Assembly (NCBI RefSeq): GCF_024349685.1
Contig: NZ_AP025944.1
Span: forward strand, 3,974,001-4,038,000
Length of the DNA stretch: 64,000 nucleotides
Source: Pseudomonas sp. LRP2-20
GTDB lineage: Bacteria > Pseudomonadota > Gammaproteobacteria > Pseudomonadales > Pseudomonadaceae
Reading direction: 5' to 3'
Shown: positions 8,910-17,666 of the stretch, piece after piece
How the letters are laid out: each line of letters starts with the position of its first letter
Numbering within the stretch: the first letter of the stretch is position 1
Notes under the pieces: generated by a model
The model's database searches: none
Told to the model about the DNA's origin: nothing
What the model saw: only the letters and a program-made list of their open reading frames with translations
Translations under genes and position numbers: made by a program

Positions 8910-11357
8910 ATGCCCCATCCCACCGCCTTGGCCAGCGCCATCGCCCTGGCCATCGCCGGCCTTGCCGTGCCCGCATTCGCCGCCGAACCCAACGACCGCC
9001 TCGACACCGTTGTCGTGGTCGGCACCCATCGCAGCGACGTCACCGCCCTGCAAAGCGCCGCCCCGGTCGATGTGCTGAGCGGCGAAAAACTCCAGCAAAC
9101 CGGTGCCAGCGACCTGTCCGCCGCGCTTACCGCGCTGTCGCCCTCCTTCAGCTTCCCACAGTCGCCGCAAGGTGCGTTTGCCGGCTCCATCGCCCAAGGC
9201 GCCTCGCTGCGCGGCCTGGCTTCGGACCAGGTACTGGTGCTGGTCAACGGCAAGCGCCGCCATACCAGCGCCAACGTCACCCGCCAGGGCCTGGTCAACG
9301 CCCGGGGCGCAGCAGCAGTGGACCTCAGCCTGATCCCGCTGTCGGCCATCGAACGGGTGGAAATCCTGCGCGACGGCGCCGCCGCCCAGTACGGCTCGGA
9401 TGCCATCGCCGGGGTGATCAACATCGTGCTCAAGGAGCGCGACGAAGGCGGCAACGCCGGCTACCGCTTCGGGGGCTACAAGAAAGGCGACGGCCTGCAG
9501 CGCAAGTTCAGCGGCTGGAAGGGTTTTGCCCTGCCCAACGACGGCTTCCTGACCCTGGCCTTCGACGCCGGCAGCCAGGACCCCGCCAGCGATACCCGTG
9601 ACGACAACCGCCTCTTCTACCCCGGCTCCACCAGCATCAACACACCGCGCGAGCAGAACAACCGCTACCGCAACTGGCGCTGGGGCTCGGGCAATGTCTC
9701 GGACCAGTACAACTTCACCGCCAACGCCGAAATGGGCTTGAGCGAGGGCCTGAGCGCCTATGGTTTCGCGACCTACGCCCACAAGAACACCGACGCCGAA
9801 AACTTCTTCGACCCACCCACCACCCTGCGCAGCAACTATGGCAGCGTAGCCCTGGCGCGCTACCAGGACGGCCGTCTGCCAGTCACCCGCTACGGCCTGG
9901 AAGACTATGCCGTCACCGGTGGCCTGCGCTTTGAAAACGACACTCTGGGCAACTTCGACCTGGCACTGAACTACGGTAACAACCGCGTCGACTCCACCGA
10001 CCGCAACGCCATCAACCCCAGTTGGGGCACCATCAGCCCGTCGACCATCTATACCGGCCGCCGCGAAGCAGACCAGACCAACCTGACCCTGGACTGGACC
10101 CGCGACTTCGCCAACGAGTGGCTGTTCAAGCCATTGACCGTGTCCGCCGGGCTGGCCTGGCGCCAGGAAAACTACGACCTCAGCGAGGGCGACGCTGCCG
10201 GCTGGTCCAACGGGCCGCTGTTCAACACCATCGACCCCATTACGGGCCGACGCATTCCTGGTTACTACTCGGGGATCACCCAGGTCGATGCGGTGTCGCT
10301 GGACCGCCGCGTGATCGGTGCCTACTTCGATGTCGAAGCCCAGCTGACCGAGAAATTCCAGGCCGGCGTGGCGGTGCGCAGCGAGCATTACTCGGACTTT
10401 GGCGACACCACCAACGGCAAGCTGTCGCTGCGTTACGACTTCACCCCGCAAATTGCCGCACGGGCCAGCGCCAGCACCGGCTACCGCGCGCCCTCGCTGG
10501 TGCAGAGCGGGTTGTCGTCATTCAGCGTGCAGGTGGTGGAACAGCCACCGGGCAGTGGCAACTGGGTCGAGGTGCAGCAGCGCACCCTGCGCGCCGACAG
10601 CCCAGAGGCAGCCTTGCTCGGCGGCAAGGCGCTGAAACCGGAAGAGTCGACCAACTTCTCCGTGGGCCTGGTCTGGCAGCCACTGCCCAACGCCTCGGTC
10701 ACACTCGACGCCTACCGCATCGACATCGACAACCGCATCACCCTGTCCGACCAGTTGCCCGCATCGGTGGTCGGCCCGATCTTCGCCGGCACGCCCTACG
10801 CCAACATCCAGAGCGCGGCGTTCTACACCAACATCGCCGACACCCGCACCGACGGCTTCGAGCTGGCCGGCCATTACCAGCTGGACGTGGGCCGCTGGGG
10901 GCGCGTGGACTTCAATGGCGGCTATGCGCGCAACAACACCCGCATCACCGGCCTGGACGACGTGGGCAACATCCCCGGCAACCAGATCATCGGCCGCAAC
11001 ACCCAGGGCCTGATCGAAGACGGCACGCCCAAGGACAAGCTGACCCTCAGCGCCAACTGGCTGTATGACGGCTGGAGCGTCACCGTGGCCCAGCGCCGTT
11101 ATGGCGAGTGGCAGAACCGCAACGCCGCCAACCCCGCCCTGGACCAGACCTTCAGCCCGCAGTGGGTTACCGACCTGGACGTGTCGTACCACTTCGACCT
11201 GGGCCTGACCTTGTCGGCGGGCGCGATCAACCTGTTCGACAGCCACCCGGACAAGCTCAAGGGCGCGCAGCTGTATGGCGTGCCGAAATACTCCATTACC
11301 AGCCCGGAGGGGGCGCAGGGGGCGTTCTACTACACCAGTGTGAGTTACGATTTCTGA
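8910..11357 (+). CDS. TonB-dependent outer membrane receptor 2
   Basis: The 815-residue protein has a signal peptide ending AFAAE, a TonB-box-like DTVVVVG, plug motifs RGLASDQVLVLVNGKRRH and LRDGAAAQYGSDAIAG, and a barrel ending in Phe (SVSYDF). It differs clearly from receptor 1, so the two are not a recent duplication. It lies 66 bp after receptor 1 without its own sigma-54 site and is probably co-transcribed by readthrough. The ligand is unknown; context suggests organosulfur compounds. Confidence 0.92.
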   Translation: MPHPTALASAIALAIAGLAVPAFAAEPNDRLDTVVVVGTHRSDVTALQSAAPVDVLSGEKLQQTGASDLSAALTALSPSFSFPQSPQGAFAGSIAQGASLRGLASDQVLVLVNGKRRHTSANVTRQGLVNARGAAAVDLSLIPLSAIERVEILRDGAAAQYGSDAIAGVINIVLKERDEGGNAGYRFGGYKKGDGLQRKFSGWKGFALPNDGFLTLAFDAGSQDPASDTRDDNRLFYPGSTSINTPREQNNRYRNWRWGSGNVSDQYNFTANAEMGLSEGLSAYGFATYAHKNTDAENFFDPPTTLRSNYGSVALARYQDGRLPVTRYGLEDYAVTGGLRFENDTLGNFDLALNYGNNRVDSTDRNAINPSWGTISPSTIYTGRREADQTNLTLDWTRDFANEWLFKPLTVSAGLAWRQENYDLSEGDAAGWSNGPLFNTIDPITGRRIPGYYSGITQVDAVSLDRRVIGAYFDVEAQLTEKFQAGVAVRSEHYSDFGDTTNGKLSLRYDFTPQIAARASASTGYRAPSLVQSGLSSFSVQVVEQPPGSGNWVEVQQRTLRADSPEAALLGGKALKPEESTNFSVGLVWQPLPNASVTLDAYRIDIDNRITLSDQLPASVVGPIFAGTPYANIQSAAFYTNIADTRTDGFELAGHYQLDVGRWGRVDFNGGYARNNTRITGLDDVGNIPGNQIIGRNTQGLIEDGTPKDKLTLSANWLYDGWSVTVAQRRYGEWQNRNAANPALDQTFSPQWVTDLDVSYHFDLGLTLSAGAINLFDSHPDKLKGAQLYGVPKYSITSPEGAQGAFYYTSVSYDF

Positions 11358-11371
11358 TCTGAAAACGAGTG

Positions 11372-11403
11372 GGCGGCTTCTCGGGCAAACCCGCGAAGCC
11401 GCC
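11372..11403 (+). terminator. Hairpin after TonB receptor 2
   Basis: GGCGGCTTC (11372-11380) pairs with GAAGCCGCC (11395-11403), with a further small pairing CGGG/CCCG inside the loop. No T-run follows. Confidence 0.5.
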
Positions 11404-11425
11404 AACACCGACACTGCTGACCGAC

Positions 11426-11460
11426 TGCTGCTGCAGCAACACCCCGCTGCTTCCCCAGCA
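11426..11460 (+). promoter_or_regulatory. Two TGCTG-N3-CAGCA-type dyads upstream of the importer genes
   Basis: An exact dyad is at 11426-11438 (spacer CTG) and a one-mismatch copy TGCTT-CCC-CAGCA at 11448-11460. They lie 44-79 bp upstream of the sigma-54 promoter at 11505. Confidence 0.5.
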
Positions 11461-11504
11461 CCACCCGCCTCCCTGCAGCCCTGTAATCCAGGGCCTGCGC
11501 CGCC

Positions 11505-11520
11505 TGGCACAGCTCTTGCG
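11505..11520 (+). promoter_or_regulatory. Sigma-54 promoter for the ABC importer operon
   Basis: TGGCACAGCTCTTGCG matches the -24/-12 consensus except the last base. It ends 35 bp before the first permease gene. All three sigma-54 sites of the module share the string TGGCACAG. Confidence 0.83.
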
Positions 11521-11555
11521 ATAAGCCGTTACCCTCTGCTCTTCCAAGGCCAGCC

Positions 11556-12308
11556 ATGCGCGTGCTCTCGTCCCTTACCTGGTTCATCTCACCCCTGGCC
11601 CTGCTCACCCTCTGGGCCGTGGTGGCCAATGCCGGACTGTTTCCGGCCAACCTGCTGATCCCGCCGCTGGAAGTGTGGCGCAGCCTCACCGACCTGCTGG
11701 CCAGCGGCGAGCTGCAGGAGCACCTGGCCGGCAGCCTGTCGCGGCTGGCCCTGGGCTTTAGCAGTGGCGCACTGGCCGGCCTGGCCTTTGGCGCGGCACT
11801 GGCCCTGTCGAAAACCGTGGAGGCTTACTGCGCGCCGCTGTTCCATACCCTGCGCCAGGTGCCGAGCATTGCGCTGATCCCGATGTTCGTGCTGCTGTTC
11901 GGCGTCGACGAAACCTTCAAGGTGGTGATCGTCGCCAAGACCGCGTTCTTCCCGGTGGCGCTGGCCACCTGCGAAGGCATCCGCGCGATCCCGCGCAGTC
12001 ATTTCGAAGTGGCAGCGGTGTACCGCCTGCGCTGGCCCACCCTGGTAGGCCGGATTGCCCTGCCCGCCGCGGTCCCGGCCATTGTCACCGGTATCCGCGT
12101 GGCCCTCACCCGTGCCTGGGTGGTGCTGGTGGCCTGCGAACTGCTGGCGGCCGACAGCGGCCTGGGGCAGATGATCGAGATGGGCCGGCAGATGCTGCGC
12201 ATCGATGTAGTGATGGTCGGCGTGGTGCTGACCGGGCTGATCGGTTTCTGCCTGGATTTCACCCTGCGCCGTGTGGAGCGGCGCCTGTCTGCCTGGCAAA
12301 GCCGCTGA
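11556..12308 (+). CDS. ABC importer permease, SsuC/TauC type (1)
   Basis: A 250-residue inner membrane protein with about six hydrophobic segments and the cytoplasmic ATPase-contact loop around EVAAVYRLRWPTLVGRIALP, typical of sulfonate/nitrate/taurine importers. It is first of a permease-permease-ATPase operon behind a sigma-54 promoter; no secreted binding protein is encoded in this operon. It probably forms a heterodimer with the next permease. Confidence 0.88.
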   Translation: MRVLSSLTWFISPLALLTLWAVVANAGLFPANLLIPPLEVWRSLTDLLASGELQEHLAGSLSRLALGFSSGALAGLAFGAALALSKTVEAYCAPLFHTLRQVPSIALIPMFVLLFGVDETFKVVIVAKTAFFPVALATCEGIRAIPRSHFEVAAVYRLRWPTLVGRIALPAAVPAIVTGIRVALTRAWVVLVACELLAADSGLGQMIEMGRQMLRIDVVMVGVVLTGLIGFCLDFTLRRVERRLSAWQSR

Positions 12309-12318
12309 GGAGGATGCG

Positions 12319-13074
12319 ATGAAACTGCAGAATGTGCGTAGCCTGGTGTTACCGCTGTTGCTGCTCGGTGCCTGGGAATACGCCTCGCGCCAGGGCGCGA
12401 CTGGCGCCTATGCCTTCGTACCGCTGGCGCAGGTAGGTAGCGCACTGGCCGAACTGCTGGCCAGCGGCGAGTTGCTGGTCAACCTGTGGGCGAGCCTGTT
12501 GCGCACCTGCAGCGGCCTCGCCATCGGCATCGTCGGCGGTGTCGGCCTGGGGGCGCTGATGGCCCTGTCCGTACCGGCCAACCGCCTGATCGCGCCGCTG
12601 TTCCATGCCATGCGCCAGGTGCCGATGCTGGGCTGGATCCCGTTGATTGCCCTGTGGCTGGGTAACGGTGAAGGCGCCAAGCTGCTGATCGTCAGCCTGG
12701 CGGCGTTGTACCCGATGGTGCTGAACACCTTTGAAAGCCTGCGCCAGGTCGCCGGCCCGCACCGTGAAGCCGCGCGAGTATTGATGCTCAGCCGTTGGCA
12801 GCAACTGTGGCTGATCCTGCTGCCGGCGGCGTTGCCAGGCATTGCCGCCGGCGTCTTGCAAGCGCTGGCCTTTGCCTGGGTAACCTCGGTAGGCAGCGAG
12901 TTGTTCCTGTCCGCCGGGGCTGGCCTTGGCAGCCTGATGATGAACGCCGAGGCCGCGGCGCGCATGGAGATCATCGTGGTCTGCGTGCTGTGTATCGGCC
13001 TGTGCGGCTACCTGATGTCCTGGCTGTGTTCCTTGCTTACCCGCCGCCTGCTGCGCTGGCAGCCCACCCGTTGA
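12319..13074 (+). CDS. ABC importer permease, SsuC/TauC type (2)
   Basis: A 251-residue membrane protein of the same family as its neighbour, with the contact loop around EAARVLMLSRWQQLWLILLP. The ATG at 12319 is preferred over upstream in-frame starts because a strong GAGGAGG sequence overlapping the previous stop lies at the right distance. Two distinct permeases suggest a heterodimeric channel. Confidence 0.88.
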   Translation: MKLQNVRSLVLPLLLLGAWEYASRQGATGAYAFVPLAQVGSALAELLASGELLVNLWASLLRTCSGLAIGIVGGVGLGALMALSVPANRLIAPLFHAMRQVPMLGWIPLIALWLGNGEGAKLLIVSLAALYPMVLNTFESLRQVAGPHREAARVLMLSRWQQLWLILLPAALPGIAAGVLQALAFAWVTSVGSELFLSAGAGLGSLMMNAEAAARMEIIVVCVLCIGLCGYLMSWLCSLLTRRLLRWQPTR

Positions 13075-13085
13075 AAGGCCCTATC

Positions 13086-13871
13086 ATGAACGCTATCGCC
13101 CATGCCTTACCCACCAGCGCCAGCCCTGGCGCCCTGACCATCCGCGGCCTGAGCAAGACCTACCCGCTCAAGGGCAAGCCGGTGCCGGTACTCGAAGGCA
13201 TCGACCTGGACATTCGCCCCGGCGAGTTCGTCAGCATTCTCGGCGCCAGCGGCTGCGGCAAGTCGACCTTGCTGCGGCTGATCGTCGGCCTTGACCAGGA
13301 TTACCAGGGGCAGATCCTGCTGGACCAGCAGGCGCTGCGCGGGCCGGGCCTTGAGCGCGGCATCGTGTTCCAGGACCACCGCCTGTTCCCGTGGATGACC
13401 CTGCAGCAGAACATTGCCCTGGCCTTGAAGAACCATAGGTTGCCAACAGCTGAAAAGAACCGGCTGGTGGCCGAGCATATCGAACTGGTGGGCCTGGGCG
13501 GTTACGAGCAGGCCTATCCGCACCAGCTGTCTGGCGGCATGGCCCAGCGCGCGGCAATTGCCCGGGCACTGGTGAACAAGCCCAAGGTGCTGTTGCTGGA
13601 CGAACCGCTCGGCGCGCTGGATGCCTTGACCCGGGTGCGTTTGCAGCAGGAGCTGCAACGCATCTGGGTACAGGAGCGCTGCACCGTGATCATGGTGACC
13701 CATGACATCGAAGAGGCGCTCTACCTGGGTGACCGGGTGATCGTGATGGATGCGCAGCCTGGCAGGATAAAGGAAGACATCAGCATCTCCCTGCCCCATC
13801 CACGCCGACGAGACAGCGCACGCCTGCACGAGCTCAAACAGCGTCTGGTGCAAGAACTGGCCGGAACCTGA
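13086..13871 (+). CDS. ABC importer ATPase, SsuB/TauB type
   Basis: A 261-residue ATPase with Walker A GASGCGKST, Q-loop FQDHRLFPW, signature LSGGMAQR and Walker B VLLLDEPLGALD, the pattern of sulfonate/nitrate importers. It starts 11 bases after the second permease. It energises uptake by the two permeases in the inner membrane. The gene faces the convergent LitR-type regulator with 6 bp between stops. Confidence 0.92.
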   Translation: MNAIAHALPTSASPGALTIRGLSKTYPLKGKPVPVLEGIDLDIRPGEFVSILGASGCGKSTLLRLIVGLDQDYQGQILLDQQALRGPGLERGIVFQDHRLFPWMTLQQNIALALKNHRLPTAEKNRLVAEHIELVGLGGYEQAYPHQLSGGMAQRAAIARALVNKPKVLLLDEPLGALDALTRVRLQQELQRIWVQERCTVIMVTHDIEEALYLGDRVIVMDAQPGRIKEDISISLPHPRRRDSARLHELKQRLVQELAGT

Positions 13872-13877
13872 CTTGGG

Positions 13878-14765
13878 TCAAAGGTCAAGCGCACCACGGT
13901 GCAAGGCGTTCAGCATGCGCGCGGCGTCAGCGCCGCCCTCGTCCAGCAGGAACAGCGCGGTGCCACTCAAGGCGGGTTGTGAATCGGCCAGCCCGTCGCC
14001 TATCAAGGCCAACGGACACACGATCGCCATCTGCAACGCACGCAAGCGCCTGATCAAGGTGGGGCTTACCGGCGCCTGAACTTTTATCACCAGCGCCGCA
14101 GGCTGCATGGCCGCACACACCATCGGGAGCTCTTCCAGCGGCTGCCCGCAACCGAGCACTTCGATACGCTGTTGCTCGCTGCTCAACAGAAGCCCTGTGC
14201 ACAACACCTTGAGTTCGGCCTGGCCCTCGGCAGCGGCAAGCAACACCCGCGGCGCGTCGACCTGGTTCATCTGCAGACGCAGCAGCAAGCGGGCGCGCAA
14301 GAACGTGTCGAGAAACAACCACTGGCTACGCTGACCTGGCGCCGCCCCTGAAGCCAAGTCATGCCACACCGGCATCAGCACGTCTCGCAGCACGGTGGCC
14401 TTGGGAAAGAGTGTGAACAACTGACCATGGATGCCTTCCAGTGCCTGAACATCGAATGCCTTGGATGCGGATTCCACGGCGGCGCGCCATTGGTCAAAGG
14501 CAGAACGCTGCTGGGCAGACACCTCAGGCTGGCCTGCGAGCCTGTCGCCGACTTTGCTGATCGGCACGCCGTTGCCGGTCCAATGCAAGATGTCGCGTAT
14601 GCGCTGGACATCTCGCGCCGTATACAGGCGATGGCCGCCCTCGGTGCGCTGCGGGCTGAGCAATCCATGGCGCCGCTCCCAGGCACGCAAGGTCACCGGG
14701 TTGACGCCGGTCAAGCTGACCACATCGCGCATGGGTAGCAAATCGGGTGGGGTGGCGTCAGTCAT
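13878..14765 (-). CDS. MerR-family light-response regulator, class II LitR type
   Basis: The 295-residue protein begins with a MerR helix-turn-helix (RDVVSLTGVNPVTLRAWERR, then HRLYTARDV) followed by a helical domain like the middle part of CarH/LitR regulators. The C-terminal part lacks the cobalamin motif E/DxHxxG, as in class II LitR proteins of P. putida, which sense light through a partner LOV protein. A short LOV gene sits divergently next to it and a photolyase operon follows, which supports the call. ATG at 14765 is chosen over a GTG one codon upstream. Confidence 0.75.
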   Translation of the reverse strand: MTDATPPDLLPMRDVVSLTGVNPVTLRAWERRHGLLSPQRTEGGHRLYTARDVQRIRDILHWTGNGVPISKVGDRLAGQPEVSAQQRSAFDQWRAAVESASKAFDVQALEGIHGQLFTLFPKATVLRDVLMPVWHDLASGAAPGQRSQWLFLDTFLRARLLLRLQMNQVDAPRVLLAAAEGQAELKVLCTGLLLSSEQQRIEVLGCGQPLEELPMVCAAMQPAALVIKVQAPVSPTLIRRLRALQMAIVCPLALIGDGLADSQPALSGTALFLLDEGGADAARMLNALHRGALDL

Positions 14766-14861
14766 CACGAAGGGGTTTCCAGATGGAAGAACATTCTAAA
14801 CCCATATGCACCTTCTGCGACGAGCCTCCTTGGTTCATCATGCAACTTACGGCGCCTGAGC

Positions 14862-14875
14862 CTTCTGTACAGAAG
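14862..14875. promoter_or_regulatory. Perfect palindrome with TGTACA core between regulator and LOV gene
   Basis: CTTCTGTACAGAAG is a perfect 14-bp palindrome in the divergent promoter region, 44 bp before the LOV start. Its TGTACA core is shared with the longer operators at 17547 and 33746, so it could be an autoregulatory site; it lacks their second half site. Confidence 0.35.
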
Positions 14876-14919
14876 CTACGCTGCGCCTATCGCATACGAA
14901 ACGCCTGTAGGTGGGCCCT

Positions 14920-15366
14920 ATGATCAACGCGAAACTCCTGCAACTGATGGTCGAGCATTCAAACGATGGCATCGTCGTCGCCGAGCAGGAAGGCGACGAC
15001 AGCATCCTTATCTACGCCAACCCCGCGTTCGAACGGCTGACCGGCTACTGCGCCGACGACATCCTCTATCAGGACTGCCGTTTTCTTCAGGGCAAGGATC
15101 ATGACCAAGAGGGCCTTGCAGCCGTCCGCGAGGCGATCCGCGAAGGCAACCCCTGCCGCCAGGTGCTGCGCAACTATCGCAAGGACGGGAGCCTGTTCTG
15201 GAACGAGTTGTCCATCACGCCCGTGCGCAACGAGGCGGATCAGCTGACGTACTACATCGGTATCCAGCGCGACGTCACAGCACAGATTTTCGCTGAGGAA
15301 AAGGTACGCGAGCTAGAGGCTGAAGTGGCTGAATTGCGCCGACAACTGGGGCAGGCCGAGCGCTGA
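14920..15366 (+). CDS. Short LOV blue-light photoreceptor (PpSB-LOV type)
   Basis: A 148-residue single-domain LOV protein. It shows the flavin-binding motif YQDCRFLQG with the photoactive Cys and an Asp in place of the usual Asn, as in the P. putida SB1/SB2 LOV proteins, followed by LRNYRKDGSLFWNELSI and YYIGIQRDVT. The C-terminus is a coiled-coil-like helix (VRELEAEVAELRRQ) without an effector domain. Such proteins partner with class II LitR regulators. The ATG at 14920 is preferred over a GTG at 14911 because family members begin MINA. Confidence 0.9.
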   Translation: MINAKLLQLMVEHSNDGIVVAEQEGDDSILIYANPAFERLTGYCADDILYQDCRFLQGKDHDQEGLAAVREAIREGNPCRQVLRNYRKDGSLFWNELSITPVRNEADQLTYYIGIQRDVTAQIFAEEKVRELEAEVAELRRQLGQAER

Positions 15367-15422
15367 CTAAACCGGGCGCGATGGAAACAGGCCTGCTACG
15401 GGTGCCGATACGGGCCTTCGCC

Positions 15423-15578
15423 CTACGCCTGCTCTGGCGCCTTGCGGCGTGGCGCTGACCTGCGGCATCGCTCGGAGCAGTAGCGCACCTGCTCCCAACA
15501 GCGCGCCCAGCGCTTGCGCCAGTTGAACGGCCGGCCGCACACCACGCAGACCTTGCTGGGCAGATGGCTCTTTTTCAT
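15423..15578 (-). CDS. DUF2256 small zinc-ribbon-like protein
   Basis: A 51-residue protein starting [11 protein letters not shown] with the pattern CxxC (CVVC) and a later CSERC, typical of DUF2256. Its start overlaps the stop of the photolyase gene by 4 bp, so it is translationally coupled. DUF2256 genes are commonly found beside photolyase/cryptochrome genes; function unknown. Confidence 0.8.
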   Translation of the reverse strand: MKKSHLPSKVCVVCGRPFNWRKRWARCWEQVRYCSERCRRSAPRRKAPEQA

Positions 15579-17101
15579 ACCACTTGCTCGGCATCGAGCC
15601 GCGCCAACAGTGACTGGCCACGCTGCCACACCGCATCGCGGCGGCTGGCCGACATCCCATCGAGGCTACGATAGACCAGCGCCAGGCGCGGGTTAGCCGA
15701 AAGCAGTGAGCGATGGCGAATAAGAAAATGCCAGTACAAGGCATTGAACGGGCAGGCATCTTCCTCGATCACCTGGTCGACCCTGTAGCTGCAAGCCTTG
15801 CAATGATTGGACATGCGCTGGATATAACGACCACTGGCGCAATAGGGCTTGGACCCCAGATAGCCGCCATCGGCATGCATGACCATGCCTAGCGTGTTGG
15901 GCAGTTCGACCCAGTCGAAGGCATCCATGTAGACCGCCAGGTACCACTCGCAGATCGCGCCAGGCACGATACCGGCCAGCAAGGCGAAGTTGCCGGTAAC
16001 CATCAACCGCTGGATATGGTGAGCGTACCCCAACCGCAGGGTTTGCCCGATAGCCTGCTCCATGCAGCGCATGCGGGTGCGCCCGGTCCAGTAGAATTGC
16101 GGCAACGCGCGCTCGTTGCCCAGGTAATTGAGCCCGGCATACTCCGGCATGCGCAGCCAATAAATGCCCCGCACATATTCGCGCCAGCCGATCAACTGGC
16201 GAATGAAACCTTCGGCTGCATTGAGCGGTACCCGCCCTTCGCGCCAAGCCCTGTCGACCTCCTGGCACAGACAACGCACGTCCAGAAGCCCGATGTTCAG
16301 CGCCGCACTGATGCGCGCGTGGAACAGATACGGCTCGCCTTCGGCCATGGCGTCCTGGTAGTCACCGAAAGCCGCCAGGCCGAAGTCCAGAAAATGCTGC
16401 CAGAGCTGTTGTGCCTCGCCATGGGTCACGGGGTAGTCGAAGCCGTCGATGGCCCCGTAGTGGTCGCTGAAGCGCTGACGTACCAGGGCGATCACCGCTG
16501 CCGTGATGCCGTCCTGGGCGAAATGCGCAGCGAACGGCCCGCGCAACTGGCCAGGTAACGACTTGCGATTCTCGCCATCAAAATTCCAGGCCCCACCTGC
16601 CGGACTGCCGTCGGGCTCCATGAGCAGGCCGGTTCGCTTGCGCATGCCTCGGTAGAAGTGCTCCATGCGCAGCTGGCGTCGCTCGTGGGCCCAGCGCGCG
16701 AAGGCTTCGCGCGAGCACAGAAAACGCGTATCCCGATGCCACACAAGGGGCAATGCGGCGTCGCGCAAAGCCTGCTCCAAGCGCCACTCGCCGCACTCGG
16801 TGAGGTGAATGTGCGTGGCGCCCAAGGCCTGCTGCCAGCGACGCAACTCGCCAACGATGCTACCGCTGTTGCCGTCAGCGTCGAGCTCGACATAATGCAC
16901 TTGCCAACCCCGCTCACGCAGGGCCTGGGCAAAGTGGCGCATGGCGCTGAAGATGAGAACGATCTTGAGCGGGTGATGCGGCACGTACCGGGCCTCACTC
17001 TCCACTTCCGCCATCAGAACAGCATCGCGGGCAGGGTCAAGCGTGGCCAGGCTTGCCAAGTCGAACGACAGCTGGTCACCCAGCACCAGGCCCAGGCGCA
17101 T
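15575..17101 (-). CDS. phrB: FeS-type photolyase/cryptochrome (PhrB/CryB family)
   Basis: A 508-residue protein starting [11 protein letters not shown], characteristic of the iron-sulfur bacterial cryptochrome and (6-4) photolyase family. The four cluster Cys are visible: one in RMRCMEQ and three in the C-terminal stretch NHCKACSY and [11 protein letters not shown]-domain landmarks include WNFDGENR and [10 protein letters not shown]. It probably repairs (6-4) UV photoproducts using light. The ATG at 17101 follows the DUF6482 stop by 8 bases; a GTG five codons earlier is possible. Likely controlled by the operator at 17547. Confidence 0.88.
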   Translation of the reverse strand: MRLGLVLGDQLSFDLASLATLDPARDAVLMAEVESEARYVPHHPLKIVLIFSAMRHFAQALRERGWQVHYVELDADGNSGSIVGELRRWQQALGATHIHLTECGEWRLEQALRDAALPLVWHRDTRFLCSREAFARWAHERRQLRMEHFYRGMRKRTGLLMEPDGSPAGGAWNFDGENRKSLPGQLRGPFAAHFAQDGITAAVIALVRQRFSDHYGAIDGFDYPVTHGEAQQLWQHFLDFGLAAFGDYQDAMAEGEPYLFHARISAALNIGLLDVRCLCQEVDRAWREGRVPLNAAEGFIRQLIGWREYVRGIYWLRMPEYAGLNYLGNERALPQFYWTGRTRMRCMEQAIGQTLRLGYAHHIQRLMVTGNFALLAGIVPGAICEWYLAVYMDAFDWVELPNTLGMVMHADGGYLGSKPYCASGRYIQRMSNHCKACSYRVDQVIEEDACPFNALYWHFLIRHRSLLSANPRLALVYRSLDGMSASRRDAVWQRGQSLLARLDAEQVV

Positions 17102-17109
17102 CGTTCTGG

Positions 17110-17415
17110 CTACCACTGGCGGGTGAGCGATATCGGCAGACGCAGCGGCGCAATGGGGCCGTCACGTTGCCCGCACATCTCATCGTGCACCACCTGCTGA
17201 ACCAGCATGCAAGGCACCGGGGGCAGGTCTGCCAGCACCTGCCGCAGTTCGGTCGTGGAGCGCACACGAACGGGCTGCCCATGGGCATCGTTCAATGTCA
17301 AAGGGCCAGCGTCGGTCAAGGCGCGAAGCAGGTAGAAGCCCCCCTCCAGGGAGAGCAGTTCAAGTTCCTTTGCCTCGCCGGTAGAGATCAATTGAGTGAG
17401 CGCGATCAGGTTCAT
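17110..17415 (-). CDS. DUF6482 family protein
   Basis: A 101-residue soluble protein starting MNLIALTQLI, with the conserved features ELLSLEGGFYLLRA and VVHDEMCG near the end. A GAGGGG ribosome site precedes the ATG at 17415; longer in-frame extensions lack one. It is the first gene of the photolyase operon, downstream of the LitR-type operator. Function unknown. Confidence 0.7.
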   Translation of the reverse strand: MNLIALTQLISTGEAKELELLSLEGGFYLLRALTDAGPLTLNDAHGQPVRVRSTTELRQVLADLPPVPCMLVQQVVHDEMCGQRDGPIAPLRLPISLTRQW

Positions 17416-17546
17416 GGTGTGCCCCTCGGGCAGGCGGCGGAGAACAGGGTGATCGGAACCCTCTTCACAACTCGAGCGGTTGATCAGGGATGTCGTCATC
17501 TGCGCAGCAGAGTGCGCCATACTGACCTCGATCACGCCAAAAATAC

Positions 17547-17570
17547 TGTACAACAATTGTATTTTGTACA
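17547..17570 (-). promoter_or_regulatory. LitR-type operator TGTACAA-N10-TTGTACA
   Basis: An exact 7-bp dyad separated by 10 bp, next to a perfect -10 element TATAAT on the minus strand (17574-17579). Repression from this position would block the DUF6482-phrB-DUF2256 operon. The same dyad with the same spacing recurs at 33746-33769. Confidence 0.7.
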
Positions 17571-17666
17571 GATATTATATCGCCTTGTATAGATTTCAAT
17601 AGTCGGTTCGCTCCTGTCGGCCAACGGGTAACGGACGACGCAAAGCGGAACTGGAAGGAATTGCTC

